15,391 nucleotides of DNA. Origin: JAQBGV01 sp032128395. GTDB lineage: Bacteria > Planctomycetota > UBA8108 > UBA1146. Below, piece by piece: positions 6,431-14,832 of the stretch. Location: positions 1-15,391 of the forward strand of contig JAQBGV010000124.1 of NCBI GenBank assembly GCA_032128395.1. Direction: 5' to 3'. The position numbers and the translations under genes were made by a program. The notes under the pieces are model-generated. The model had not been told where the DNA came from and did no database searches. It saw only the letters and a program-made list of their open reading frames with translations. How positions within the stretch are numbered: position 1 is the first letter of the stretch; each line of letters opens with the position of its first letter.

Positions 6431-9400
6431 CTACGGTCTGAGATGCAACTCTCCGAAGAGCGACGAGTCCTTGCCGCCGGTCATCCCAGGCGTCCACTCG
6501 ATCGCACCGCGATAGCCGTCTCCATCGTCATCGTTGGCGATGTACGAGAAACCGAGGACCGCACCGGGCTCGAGACCGATTCCGGGGAGCCGCGTACGTG
6601 GGATGCGCAGCTCGTAGCGAATTCCTCCGGCGAACGGCACCGCGGCGACGTCCGCCTCTACCACGGCTCCGGTGCGTCCGTCGGGGCCGGCGTACCAGCA
6701 CCAGACGAGGGGCCCGACCGGGGTGAGCGCGACCCCGAACTCGAGATCCGAGCTCGAATAGCCGATGTCGGTCCCGGGAGCTGCAGTCAGCGCGAACTGC
6801 ACCGAGTCCCCCTGCCAGATCGTCGCCGCGCTGTGGCTCTGTCGCTGGAGATCGTCGGTGACCTCGAACGCGAGAAAGAGTCCCCCCGAGTCGTAGCGCA
6901 CCGCGGCCCGCGCCTCCCCGAGTTCCCCTTCGGAGTGCGTGAACTCTCCGTCGTCCCACTCGGAGAGATCGCCGTCGATCCTGATCGTCTCGGCGGCACG
7001 CCTCGCGCGTTGGACGGGGGCGACGGTCGTCTCCACGCTGGTCCGGGAGCCTCCGGGGCCCGCGGCCAGCAGAACTCCACCGCCCGATGGTCGATCGAGC
7101 GAGATCGCGAGGCTCACCTCGAGACTCTGCTCGCGGTTCTCGTCGGTCGAAGGCGTGAACGCGCGCGCGATCTCCTCCACCTGCCACCCCTCCGGTGCGC
7201 GGATATCGAACGTGCTCGCGGCGTCGAGGCCGCGAAGGCTCCGCGCGACCAGATTGGCGACGCCGATCCCCGACTCGGTGATCCGCACGCGGTCGACATC
7301 GAACGAGAGGAGCACCTGGCCCGGATTCTCGAGGAGCGCGATGCTCTCCCCGTAGGTGACCTCGCCAGCCGCCGTGAAGCGCAGAATTGCGTAGCTGTCG
7401 ACCCGCGTGGCGAGTCGCGCGACCACATCGACCTCTCCGAACGGCGGCAGATCGATCTCCTGTTGCCACTTCGCGATCCCTGACCACGCCACCATCGGGG
7501 TGATCCACGAGGCGACCCCCCGCAGGGGTCCATCGGTGAGGTTACTCACCGTCGCCCGCAACTCCCCCCGTGGCGGGACGAGGGTGGCGAACGGGACAAT
7601 CTCTACCGACGGCGAATCCTCCGCGGTGCCACGGTCGCGGACCCAGATCGCGGCGGTGATCGCCCCGCCCGGTTGCGGAGTGGTGATCTCGATCGCCGAC
7701 CGCCCGCGCCACGAAGGATCCCGCGGGATGACGCGCACCAACACTTCGACGTCTTCTCCGGGGCCCACTTCGACCTGGGGAGGATCGAGGATGACTTCGA
7801 GGCCGGCCGAAGCCCGACTGGTCAGGGGGACGGCCCACGTCCGGGAGCGGTGGCCATTCACGACGTGAAGGCGAGTTTCGACCCCCTCAGGCCCGATGAC
7901 GAGCGCGCGGTCGCGCGGGGCGAGCGCGAACACTCCGTTCCCGTCGACCCCCTCCCCCAAGTTCTCGAGCCAGTACGCGCTGGGACTCACGACGCGGCGC
8001 TCGAGTCCGAGTGCGACGGGAGGGGTCTCGCTCCGCTCGAGGCGAAATCGGATGGTCGCGACCTCGTGCGGCCCCATCGTCAGATGAAACGCGCCGACCT
8101 CGTCGGCCTGAAGTTCCCGGCCGGTCGACTCGAGCAGGTCGATCGCCGCCGCGTTCGTCACCGGGAAGCCCGGCCGGATGATCGCGTCGGTCTCGCTCCC
8201 GGTGCCGTTCCAAACCCGAGCGACCACCTCGCGGAGCGGGGCGGTCTCCTCTTCGTTCCACTGTGCGAGGTCGTACCCGGCGGGCTTGAACGCGGTGAGG
8301 AGGACCGAGGCGGGTTCGACCGCGAGCCAGCTCCGCCCGTCCTCGATCGTGCCGTCCCCGGCGCGATAGAGTTGAGCGATCGGCGGGTGTTGAACCTCTT
8401 GCCCCCGGGCGGCGAGATCGGCGGTCCGGTGGTCCCCCTCGTGGGGGACGATCGCGTAGCGAAACTGGTGGCTCCCGTGCATCACCCCGAGGGGCGAACC
8501 GTCGGGGTGCGTGCGCTCCGGGGGATCGATCCACAACCCCGACGGCCAGCTCGTGCAGCTCCGGAGCAGGTTCAGCGCGATCATCCCGTTCGACTCGACG
8601 CGGCAGGAGACCGTTCCTCGGTTCACGATCGCGATCCCTCGGTCGGCGACCGACGGTCCGGGAGCGAGACGGCAGGATTCGACGGGAAGCACGACCGCGC
8701 CGTCCCGCGCGAGCGATGCGAGGAACAGCCGCCTCGATTCCGCGTCCGATCCCAGGAAGAGCGTCGGCAAGTCGACGCCGGCTCCAGCCGGGCCCGGCTC
8801 GAGATAGCGGCAACCGCCGCGATCCGCGGGAGGAAGGCCGTCCGATTCGAGGGCGGCGACCAGGTCCAGCTCCCCCACCCCACCGAGGTAGAGCCGGAAG
8901 TCCGGAAGGTTGGAGTCCACGTCGAGATCGCCGTAACGACGAGCATCCTCTCGGGTGATCGTCGACGTCACTCCGAGCGAGACGAGGGCGCGCGCGATCT
9001 CGTTCGCCTCACGCATCCGTTCTGGCCCGGCGGAAGCTCCGACCACGATCTCCCCCACCCCGATCGCTCGACGGATCAGGGGGCCGTCCGGAACCACGAC
9101 CTCGATCGCGGCGACCCTTCCGAGACCGACCCAGTGCCCGCAGGTCTGATCGAGGGTCCACGGGTCCGCCGCGACATCGACGTCCCGCGCGTAGGGGCGG
9201 CCGATCACCGCAGCCGCGGTCTGGAACACCGGCCGAGCTCCGGGGTGACGGAAGGGGAACTCGACCCGGAGGAGCTGGTTCCGACCCTGCCAGCGGGTGA
9301 TCGAGGTTTCGCAATCGATGCGCCGGGCTCCGGGGAGGAGTTCGATCGACTGTCGCTTGGTGAACTCGGGGTACTTCGCTTCGAGCTCGAGACGGTACGG

Positions 9401-11416
9401 GCGCGAGGCGTCGGGGCGGAAGAGCCGCGCTTCGACGCCGGTTCCCGATCGACGCGCACCGGTCGGCGCGAGGTGCCACGGTCCCTCCCCGTGTCCGGGG
9501 AGGACGGCGTACTCCTCGACCAACACCACATCGTTCGCCGGACCATCGAGGAGCTCATCCCCGGTGGCTCGATCGATGATGCTCACGATCGCACCCCCGA
9601 GCGAGAGGTCGAGCTCGACGCGCAGGTGCTCGTTGACCAGCACGGGTCGGGAAGAATCGACCGAGGCGATCTGGTCCACGGGCGGTTCCGGCGAGATGCG
9701 CCGGACGCCGATCGGAGGGATGTCCGCACGGTACAGCTTGCCCCGACCATCCTGGACGTCCTCGGCGAGCCACCACCCCTGGCGCGGATGGGCGACCGGG
9801 TTCCAGACGAGAGGTCCGTCCCCCTCGACGTGCTGCGCCAGGGAGCAGAGCGCTGCAAATCTCACCGCGCGGGCGATCTCGAGCGCGTCGCGGTAGCTGA
9901 AGAGAATGTCGATGTACACCTGGTCCGACATCGATCCGGTGACCGCGTCGTGGTGCGCGTTGAAGAGCAACTGCCGCCACGCCCGGTCGAGAGCCCGGTA
10001 CGGATAGGCGACCCCTTCGATCGCCGCGATCGTCGCGAACAGCTCCGCCTCGCGGAGGGTGTTCTCGACTTCGCGTTCGGCGAGCTTCAGATCGGCGAAG
10101 GAGACCCCACAACCGGTGTAGATCGGATTCATGTCGCGTGTGATCACCGGCGGAACGATTCCCCGATCGCGAATCTCGTCCTCGACCGCGGTGAAGAATC
10201 CATCGGAGGTGTCGATCACCGCCTTCGGCGCGATGAAGGCTGCGTTCCAGTCCCGCACGACGTCCGGGAGATTCTCGAGGGGGCGGATGAAGTCGACGTG
10301 GAGCGGGAGGAGCACGTGGTGAGTCAGCGCGGGGCGCTTCAGATCCCCGAACATCTCGGAGACGATGGCGCGAGTCACCTCTCGGTCACCGGAGGCGCGG
10401 TTCGAGCCACTCGCAAATTTCGAGTAGGCGTAGAAGTAGTGCCCGCTCAGGTAGTGGGTGAGGATCCCCGCTCCGTCCGGGGAGACCCACATGAACTCGC
10501 TGGGGAAGTTCACGCGATCGCGGTCGGTCCCCCACTGGTGGAACGGTCCACGTCCGAAGACCCCGCCGCGGTGTCCGGCTCGACGCATCAGACCTGGGAA
10601 GCTCGGGTCGTGTCCGAAGACGTCGCACTGCCAGAAGACATCGCCACTGCCGCCGAGCACTTCGCGTTGCCAGAGGGTGCCGTAGGCGACGTTGCGGATC
10701 GCCGCTTCGAGCCCGACGAGGGTGGTCGAGAGTTCGTTGTACGTCCCTCCGACGATCCCCGCCCGTCCCGCCTCGACCTGCGCGAGCAACTCCTCGCGCC
10801 GCCACGGTCGAGCCTCGAGGAAGTTCTTCAGATAGGGGAGTTGATGGAATGCGACGCGGGTGTCCGGGTCTTTCGCCAGCCAGTCGAGGTACTCGCCGAC
10901 GAGTTCGATCCCGGGGCCGACGTGCGCATCGAGAAGCTTGCCGGTCTCCATGTAGTTCGCTTGAGTGTTCCACCACACCGGATCGAAGTGGAAGCCGGGG
11001 ATGAAGTGCAGCACCCAGTCCGGGTCGGGGGGGGCCAGCTCGAGGCGCTGATGGAACGCGGACTCTCCCGTACCGAAGTGCACGTCGAGCGGGAGGACTC
11101 CCCCTTCCGGCGGCATCGGGACGGGAAAGCGCAACACGCGTCCCCCCTCCCCCGGCCCCACCCGGACCCGGGCGAGCTCCGCCCCATCGAGACCGACGAC
11201 GAGCAGGGTCTCCTGAAACTCGAGGGGACGCTCGATCTCGACCTGGAGCATCGCCCGCGGCCCGTCGTCGGTGCGGACGATCAGGTCGGTGCCGGTCGCG
11301 GTGAAGGGGGGAATGGCCCCAGGCTCGGACTGCGCACCGCTTGCGTGGGGAAAGATCGCAGAGATCAAGATCAGGATGAGGAGATCAGCGCATCGAACTC
11401 GGAAAAACCGCCGCAT
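6431..11416 (-). CDS. Secreted GH38 alpha-mannosidase-like enzyme with C-terminal CBM9/DOMON-type domain
   Basis: The product has 1661 residues. An N-terminal signal peptide (basic MRRFFRVR, hydrophobic core 11-22, likely cleavage near residue 28) predicts export. The catalytic part (about 135-530) has the GH38 landmarks. These are the zinc motif HFD (H143, D145, in GFHFDPVWW), the nucleophile region FWQCDVFGHD with D265, and the AHHDAVTGS motif with H489 as the fourth zinc ligand. GH38 enzymes remove alpha-linked mannose with retention. A beta-sandwich follows (NEHLRVELD near 595, GGAIVSIIDRATG). Ig/NEW3-like segments lie around 1200-1260 and 1400-1465. A CBM9/DOMON-like domain (from about 1478, IDGDLSEW, with NDDDGDGYRG near 1628) ends the protein. 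The start at 11416 is supported by GGAGGAGGAG eight bases upstream. The first half is confidently GH38-like; the exact substrate and some middle domains are not resolvable. Confidence 0.9.
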   Translation of the reverse strand: MRRFFRVRCADLLILILISAIFPHASGAQSEPGAIPPFTATGTDLIVRTDDGPRAMLQVEIERPLEFQETLLVVGLDGAELARVRVGPGEGGRVLRFPVPMPPEGGVLPLDVHFGTGESAFHQRLELAPPDPDWVLHFIPGFHFDPVWWNTQANYMETGKLLDAHVGPGIELVGEYLDWLAKDPDTRVAFHQLPYLKNFLEARPWRREELLAQVEAGRAGIVGGTYNELSTTLVGLEAAIRNVAYGTLWQREVLGGSGDVFWQCDVFGHDPSFPGLMRRAGHRGGVFGRGPFHQWGTDRDRVNFPSEFMWVSPDGAGILTHYLSGHYFYAYSKFASGSNRASGDREVTRAIVSEMFGDLKRPALTHHVLLPLHVDFIRPLENLPDVVRDWNAAFIAPKAVIDTSDGFFTAVEDEIRDRGIVPPVITRDMNPIYTGCGVSFADLKLAEREVENTLREAELFATIAAIEGVAYPYRALDRAWRQLLFNAHHDAVTGSMSDQVYIDILFSYRDALEIARAVRFAALCSLAQHVEGDGPLVWNPVAHPRQGWWLAEDVQDGRGKLYRADIPPIGVRRISPEPPVDQIASVDSSRPVLVNEHLRVELDLSLGGAIVSIIDRATGDELLDGPANDVVLVEEYAVLPGHGEGPWHLAPTGARRSGTGVEARLFRPDASRPYRLELEAKYPEFTKRQSIELLPGARRIDCETSITRWQGRNQLLRVEFPFRHPGARPVFQTAAAVIGRPYARDVDVAADPWTLDQTCGHWVGLGRVAAIEVVVPDGPLIRRAIGVGEIVVGASAGPERMREANEIARALVSLGVTSTITREDARRYGDLDVDSNLPDFRLYLGGVGELDLVAALESDGLPPADRGGCRYLEPGPAGAGVDLPTLFLGSDAESRRLFLASLARDGAVVLPVESCRLAPGPSVADRGIAIVNRGTVSCRVESNGMIALNLLRSCTSWPSGLWIDPPERTHPDGSPLGVMHGSHQFRYAIVPHEGDHRTADLAARGQEVQHPPIAQLYRAGDGTIEDGRSWLAVEPASVLLTAFKPAGYDLAQWNEEETAPLREVVARVWNGTGSETDAIIRPGFPVTNAAAIDLLESTGRELQADEVGAFHLTMGPHEVATIRFRLERSETPPVALGLERRVVSPSAYWLENLGEGVDGNGVFALAPRDRALVIGPEGVETRLHVVNGHRSRTWAVPLTSRASAGLEVILDPPQVEVGPGEDVEVLVRVIPRDPSWRGRSAIEITTPQPGGAITAAIWVRDRGTAEDSPSVEIVPFATLVPPRGELRATVSNLTDGPLRGVASWITPMVAWSGIAKWQQEIDLPPFGEVDVVARLATRVDSYAILRFTAAGEVTYGESIALLENPGQVLLSFDVDRVRITESGIGVANLVARSLRGLDAASTFDIRAPEGWQVEEIARAFTPSTDENREQSLEVSLAISLDRPSGGGVLLAAGPGGSRTSVETTVAPVQRARRAAETIRIDGDLSEWDDGEFTHSEGELGEARAAVRYDSGGLFLAFEVTDDLQRQSHSAATIWQGDSVQFALTAAPGTDIGYSSSDLEFGVALTPVGPLVWCWYAGPDGRTGAVVEADVAAVPFAGGIRYELRIPRTRLPGIGLEPGAVLGFSYIANDDDGDGYRGAIEWTPGMTGGKDSSLFGELHLRP

Positions 11417-11424
11417 CGTCGCTA

Positions 11425-11434
11425 CTCCTCCTCC
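11425..11434 (-). promoter_or_regulatory. Ribosome binding site of the GH38 gene
   Basis: GGAGGAGGAG ends eight bases before the ATG at 11416. Together with the signal peptide that begins there, it excludes the 66-codon in-frame upstream extension. Confidence 0.75.
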
Positions 11435-11459
11435 GGCGTCCTCGCTGCGAAAGGTACCG

Positions 11460-11501
11460 GCTAGGAGGAAGGAAGTCAGGGAGAAAGCAACGTCTCCTAG
11501 C
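11460..11501. promoter_or_regulatory. Inverted repeat in the GH38 leader
   Basis: GCTAGGAG (11460-11467) and CTCCTAGC (11494-11501) are a perfect 8-bp inverted repeat separated by 26 bases. They lie 44-85 bases before the GH38 start codon. A direct repeat GCGAAAGG occurs at 11447-11454 and 11500-11507, flanking or touching the inverted repeat. This could be a protein-binding site or an mRNA leader stem. Confidence 0.35.
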
Positions 11502-11553
11502 GAAAGGACGGCCGAGGAGGTGTCGAATGCAAGGCGCGGGGTGGGGGCCGACC

Positions 11554-11574
11554 GCAGGCGGGGCCTGCGCCCCG
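11554..11574. other. Two overlapping, mutually exclusive GC hairpins
   Basis: GCAGGC/GCCTGC (11554-11559 and 11563-11568, loop GGG) and CGGGGC/GCCCCG (11559-11564 and 11569-11574, loop CTGC) overlap, so only one can form at a time. They lie in the 222-bp gap, 65-85 bases after the cytochrome gene stop on the minus strand. Without a T-run, they are at best a weak or Rho-assisted termination or processing signal. Confidence 0.35.
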
Positions 11575-11638
11575 TCGAGGATCGACCGCCACCCCGCAAC
11601 GCAGCAGACGGCACCTCATCGGCCGGCCGGGCATGTAG

Positions 11639-14600
11639 TTAGGGGCAGAATGGGCCTTGCGTGCAGACGAGCGGACCCGGCGACGGGTCCAGTCCACATC
11701 CCGGGAACGGGGCCGGCAGACTCGCACCGCCGCCGAAGATGTAGTCGAGCAGATTGACGGCATCCGCGATGTCGAGAACCCCTCCATCGTCGGAGTCACA
11801 TGCAGCCTGGCAATCCGGCGTCTGTCCCCCCGCGAACATGTACAGGAGCAGATACACCGGGTCGCTGATATCGATCGAGCCGCCCGAATTACAGTCTCCT
11901 CGGACGAAGAGCGGCCCCGGCAGGCTCGTCGGGTCCGCAGGGTCGCTGCCCGCATCGAGCTCGGTCCGGTCGTAGTAGCCGTCCTCATCCCGATCCACCC
12001 CAGCGCGCACGCCGTTCCCCAGGGGTACCGCGGTGAAGGTGATCTCCGCCCCTGCTGCCGCGTCGATCCGGAGCGAGTCGATCGAGATCGTCTCGCCGTT
12101 GCGGTCGGACTGGAACAAGTTCAGCGACGTCCAGACCCATCCGCGCGCTTCGCCGTTTCGAATCCCGTGGGCGATGATGTCGATCCGCTGGGCGAGCGCC
12201 TCTCCTTGGAGCAGCTCGAGGAGATCGATGAGCGCAGCGTCGCCGTTGTTCACCCCGTCGAACGTGAGTTGTACGCCGACCGCAGTGTGCGAATCCTGAC
12301 TCGCGCTTCCCGGCAACTCTGTGATGTCGTTCAGGCTGCCGAGGGGGAGCTCGGAACCGGAGAACGAGAGGATCAGGGCGACGAGGTTTGCGACGTCCTG
12401 GTCGGAGACGACGCTGAAGGCCGGCTCTGCGACGAACTGCGCGATCGAATCGACCGACCCGTCGTGAAGAACTCCGAACCCGGAGGTGTTCTCGAGTTGA
12501 GTGGATTCGAACCCGACCTTCTTGTAGGTGTTCCGGAGCTGGGGAGTCTTGATACTGACGTTGGTCGAACCATCGACGCTGACGATCGAGTGGTGACGCT
12601 CCCCGTTCGGACCGGGGGGGATGAATTGCGCACTGAAACCGACGAGTGCGACATCCGCCCCCATGCCGGTCGGCAGGGTGTGGCAGGTCACGCAATCGAG
12701 TCCCCCGTCGAGGCCGCCGAGGCGGTAGCGGACCAGCCCTCCGATCGCGTTGCCGTTCGGCAGCGGTTGTCCCGCCGGCGCGAATCGACCGGTGGTGTAG
12801 TGCCCGTCGAGAGGGAGGCTGGTCGGGAGCGAGTTGTCGAGGTTCCGGAACGGGTTCGGGGGGAAGGTGATCGTGGCGAGGAAGTCCTCGAATTCCTGCA
12901 TGCTGGTCGCATCGAGTGGCGCGTCGTCGCCGAGGAGACCGAAGAACGCCCCCGCGAATTCCTCGAGGCCATCGCGATCGCCACGCCAGTGGTGCGGCTC
13001 CTTACCGATGATGTCCTGGAGCGTCTGAGTGGTCATCGGCCCCTTCATCGGGTGGTACGGCGGGCAGGGGGGACCGAGCAAGAAAATCCCATTGTTGCAG
13101 TTCCCTGTGAACGCACGCATCGCCCCGGACGGATCGCCGAGGTCCCAGGCGAGTCGGTCCATCCGCGCATCGATGTGACAGCTCGCGCAGGCGAGCTGAC
13201 CGAGCCCGCTGGTGAGCTGCGTGTCGTACAGGTGGGGTCGGCCGATCTTCACCGCGGCGACGGTCGGATCATGGAACGGCACCGTAGCGGCAATTCCTAG
13301 GGTGTCCGTGTTGATCGCGACGATCGACCCGTCGAAGTGCTGATGGACGTACAGGCGTGACCGGAGCTCGTCGAGAGCGAGGCCGCTCGGCCCCTCCCCG
13401 ACCGTGATCGGGGTTCCGGGAGCGATTCGGGTTCCCCCGGTGTCGATCTCGATCACGTTCGCAGAGCCTTTCCCCGCGATCCAACCGCGAGTCCCCGCCG
13501 CGTTCCAGACGATCGCGCGGGGATCCCCGATGGAGAGGTCCCGATCGGCGATGGGGATCGAGGAGGTGAGGTAATCGAGATGGGGATTCAGATCGACGAT
13601 CGTGTTCGCGCTGCCGTCCGGCGCCGCGAGCGCCAAGTGCACTCGGATGAAGATCCCGGTCAGATTCGGCTCGAAGCGCACCTCGTTGATCGCCTCGGTT
13701 CCGACGACGGTGATCTGTCCAGTGACCGGATGCACGCCGATCGCCATGTCGGTCGTCATCAGTCCATCGACGTAGCTGACCAGCAGAGTCGAGGCATCGA
13801 TCACCGCGACGTCGTGGTCGGGGAGGTCCCAGCCGATCGGCCGGCCGGAGAGTGCGGCGTCGGGACCGGAGACCAGGTCGGACCAGTCGCCCCCGTTGTC
13901 ATCGACCCACGTTCCGGGCGCGACCTTGCGGACGATCAGTCCGACCGCGGGAGGAGCGGGGAGCCCGATCGCGATCGCTGGCAAGAACGCGGCACCATCG
14001 TTCGGGGGAGGGTTCAGGCCGGAGTACGGTCCTTGCGGAGAGTTGACGACGTTCGGCGGAAATCCGAGGGTTCCCCCGGCCCCGCCGCCCCCGAGGAGCG
14101 TCGTGGCGTTCCCCGAGTCGAAGATCGCCGCGTAGACCTGCGTCCCGTCGGCGCTGCGTGCGAGCGCGCGCGGCTCCTCGCCGAAAATCTCGACCACCAC
14201 GGGGGGGATGGTGAGGTCGGCCGGGTCATAGACCCACACCTCGTTCTCCTGGCTCATCGAGACGAACGCACGCTCCGGAGTCCCCGCGAACACCACGTCC
14301 CCGGGCTCGTCCCCTACCGTGATCGTGGCGCGCACGTTCCCGGTCGTCAGGTCGACGACGCTGACCGAGTCACTGATCGAGTTGACGACCCACACTTCGT
14401 CATTCGTGCGGGCGCGCACCGAGACCGGGTCGATCCCGACCGGGATCGAAATCGTCGGTACCGGCACTGCACTGGTGATGTCGTACACCTCGAGCCTCGC
14501 ATCGGCGAGGTTGACGGCGAGCAGGGTGTTCCCGTCGGGGGTGATCTCGATGGGGTGGACGGGCGGGGTCTCCCAGTTGGTCCAGGTGGACTGGGCGGAG

Positions 14601-14653
14601 ACCGTCGCGAGGGGACAGGCGAGCAGGATGAGAGCGTGCGAGATCGCGCGCAT
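11639..14653 (-). CDS. Exported YVTN-propeller di-haem cytochrome c with dockerin-like C-terminus
   Basis: The product has 1004 residues. The signal peptide is residues 1-20 (ending TVSA-QS). Residues about 30-480 are a YVTN/NHL-like beta-propeller with repeated xVSVVDLTTGNV-type strands and a glycine/proline-rich insert at about 186-240. Residues 485-770 form a cytochrome c-peroxidase/MauG-like region with two haem c sites, CASCH (489-493) and CVTCH (654-658), and the KGPMTTQTL segment (537-545). A further beta domain (about 785-885) and a calcium-type DRDEDGYYDRTE stretch (887-898) follow. The C-terminus (918-976) has two dockerin-type EF-hand halves (CNSGGSIDISDPVYLL and CDSDDGGVLDIADAVNLL) and then a cysteine-containing tail. 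It should be periplasmic or surface-located and redox active; the reaction is unknown. ATG 14653 has GAGAGGAA seven bases upstream. A TATCAT box (14714-14719) upstream is a weak -10 candidate without a clear -35. Confidence 0.9.
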   Translation of the reverse strand: MRAISHALILLACPLATVSAQSTWTNWETPPVHPIEITPDGNTLLAVNLADARLEVYDITSAVPVPTISIPVGIDPVSVRARTNDEVWVVNSISDSVSVVDLTTGNVRATITVGDEPGDVVFAGTPERAFVSMSQENEVWVYDPADLTIPPVVVEIFGEEPRALARSADGTQVYAAIFDSGNATTLLGGGGAGGTLGFPPNVVNSPQGPYSGLNPPPNDGAAFLPAIAIGLPAPPAVGLIVRKVAPGTWVDDNGGDWSDLVSGPDAALSGRPIGWDLPDHDVAVIDASTLLVSYVDGLMTTDMAIGVHPVTGQITVVGTEAINEVRFEPNLTGIFIRVHLALAAPDGSANTIVDLNPHLDYLTSSIPIADRDLSIGDPRAIVWNAAGTRGWIAGKGSANVIEIDTGGTRIAPGTPITVGEGPSGLALDELRSRLYVHQHFDGSIVAINTDTLGIAATVPFHDPTVAAVKIGRPHLYDTQLTSGLGQLACASCHIDARMDRLAWDLGDPSGAMRAFTGNCNNGIFLLGPPCPPYHPMKGPMTTQTLQDIIGKEPHHWRGDRDGLEEFAGAFFGLLGDDAPLDATSMQEFEDFLATITFPPNPFRNLDNSLPTSLPLDGHYTTGRFAPAGQPLPNGNAIGGLVRYRLGGLDGGLDCVTCHTLPTGMGADVALVGFSAQFIPPGPNGERHHSIVSVDGSTNVSIKTPQLRNTYKKVGFESTQLENTSGFGVLHDGSVDSIAQFVAEPAFSVVSDQDVANLVALILSFSGSELPLGSLNDITELPGSASQDSHTAVGVQLTFDGVNNGDAALIDLLELLQGEALAQRIDIIAHGIRNGEARGWVWTSLNLFQSDRNGETISIDSLRIDAAAGAEITFTAVPLGNGVRAGVDRDEDGYYDRTELDAGSDPADPTSLPGPLFVRGDCNSGGSIDISDPVYLLLYMFAGGQTPDCQAACDSDDGGVLDIADAVNLLDYIFGGGASLPAPFPGCGLDPSPGPLVCTQGPFCP

Positions 14654-14795
14654 GCGTGCGTTCCTCTCGTCGGAGTTGGTTCGATCGATTCTGGTGGGGT
14701 GGCCCCGGTCCCGATGATACCCGTACGCGGAGTGGTTTGGGACAGCCCGAACAGGGATCGCGGGTAGGTTCTGACCCAGGAGCCAGCCCCGGATG

Positions 14796-14817
14796 GGGGG
14801 GATGCCATCATCCCCCC
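14796..14817 (-). terminator. GC hairpin downstream of the isomerase-like gene
   Basis: GGGGGGAT and ATCCCCCC form a perfect 8-bp stem with a 6-base loop, starting 15 bases after the TAA stop of the isomerase-like gene on the minus strand. The position suits a terminator. No U-tract follows on either strand, so it would be non-canonical or act as a 3' end stabiliser. It also lies upstream of the cytochrome gene. Confidence 0.45.
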
Positions 14818-14832
14818 TACTCAGCCGTCCCC

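Noticed and set aside
4750..6441. 563-codon plus-strand frame
   Set aside because: It is antisense to the FG-GAP protein, and its repeats only mirror the propeller calcium loops.
7673..11464. 1263-codon open frame on the plus strand
   Set aside because: It is antisense to the GH38 gene, whose domains, signal peptide and ribosome binding site are clear. The translation is rich in Arg, Asp, Glu, Gly and Pro with no recognisable domain, as expected from GC-biased third positions on the other strand.
11417..11614. 66-codon upstream extension of the GH38 protein
   Set aside because: It would place a signal peptide in the middle of the chain and ignores the GGAGGAGGAG site before ATG 11416.
11657..14767. 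Two long plus-strand frames (11657-13300 and 13580-14767)
   Set aside because: They are antisense to the di-haem cytochrome gene. They are Arg/Asp/Val-rich without domains or credible ribosome binding sites.
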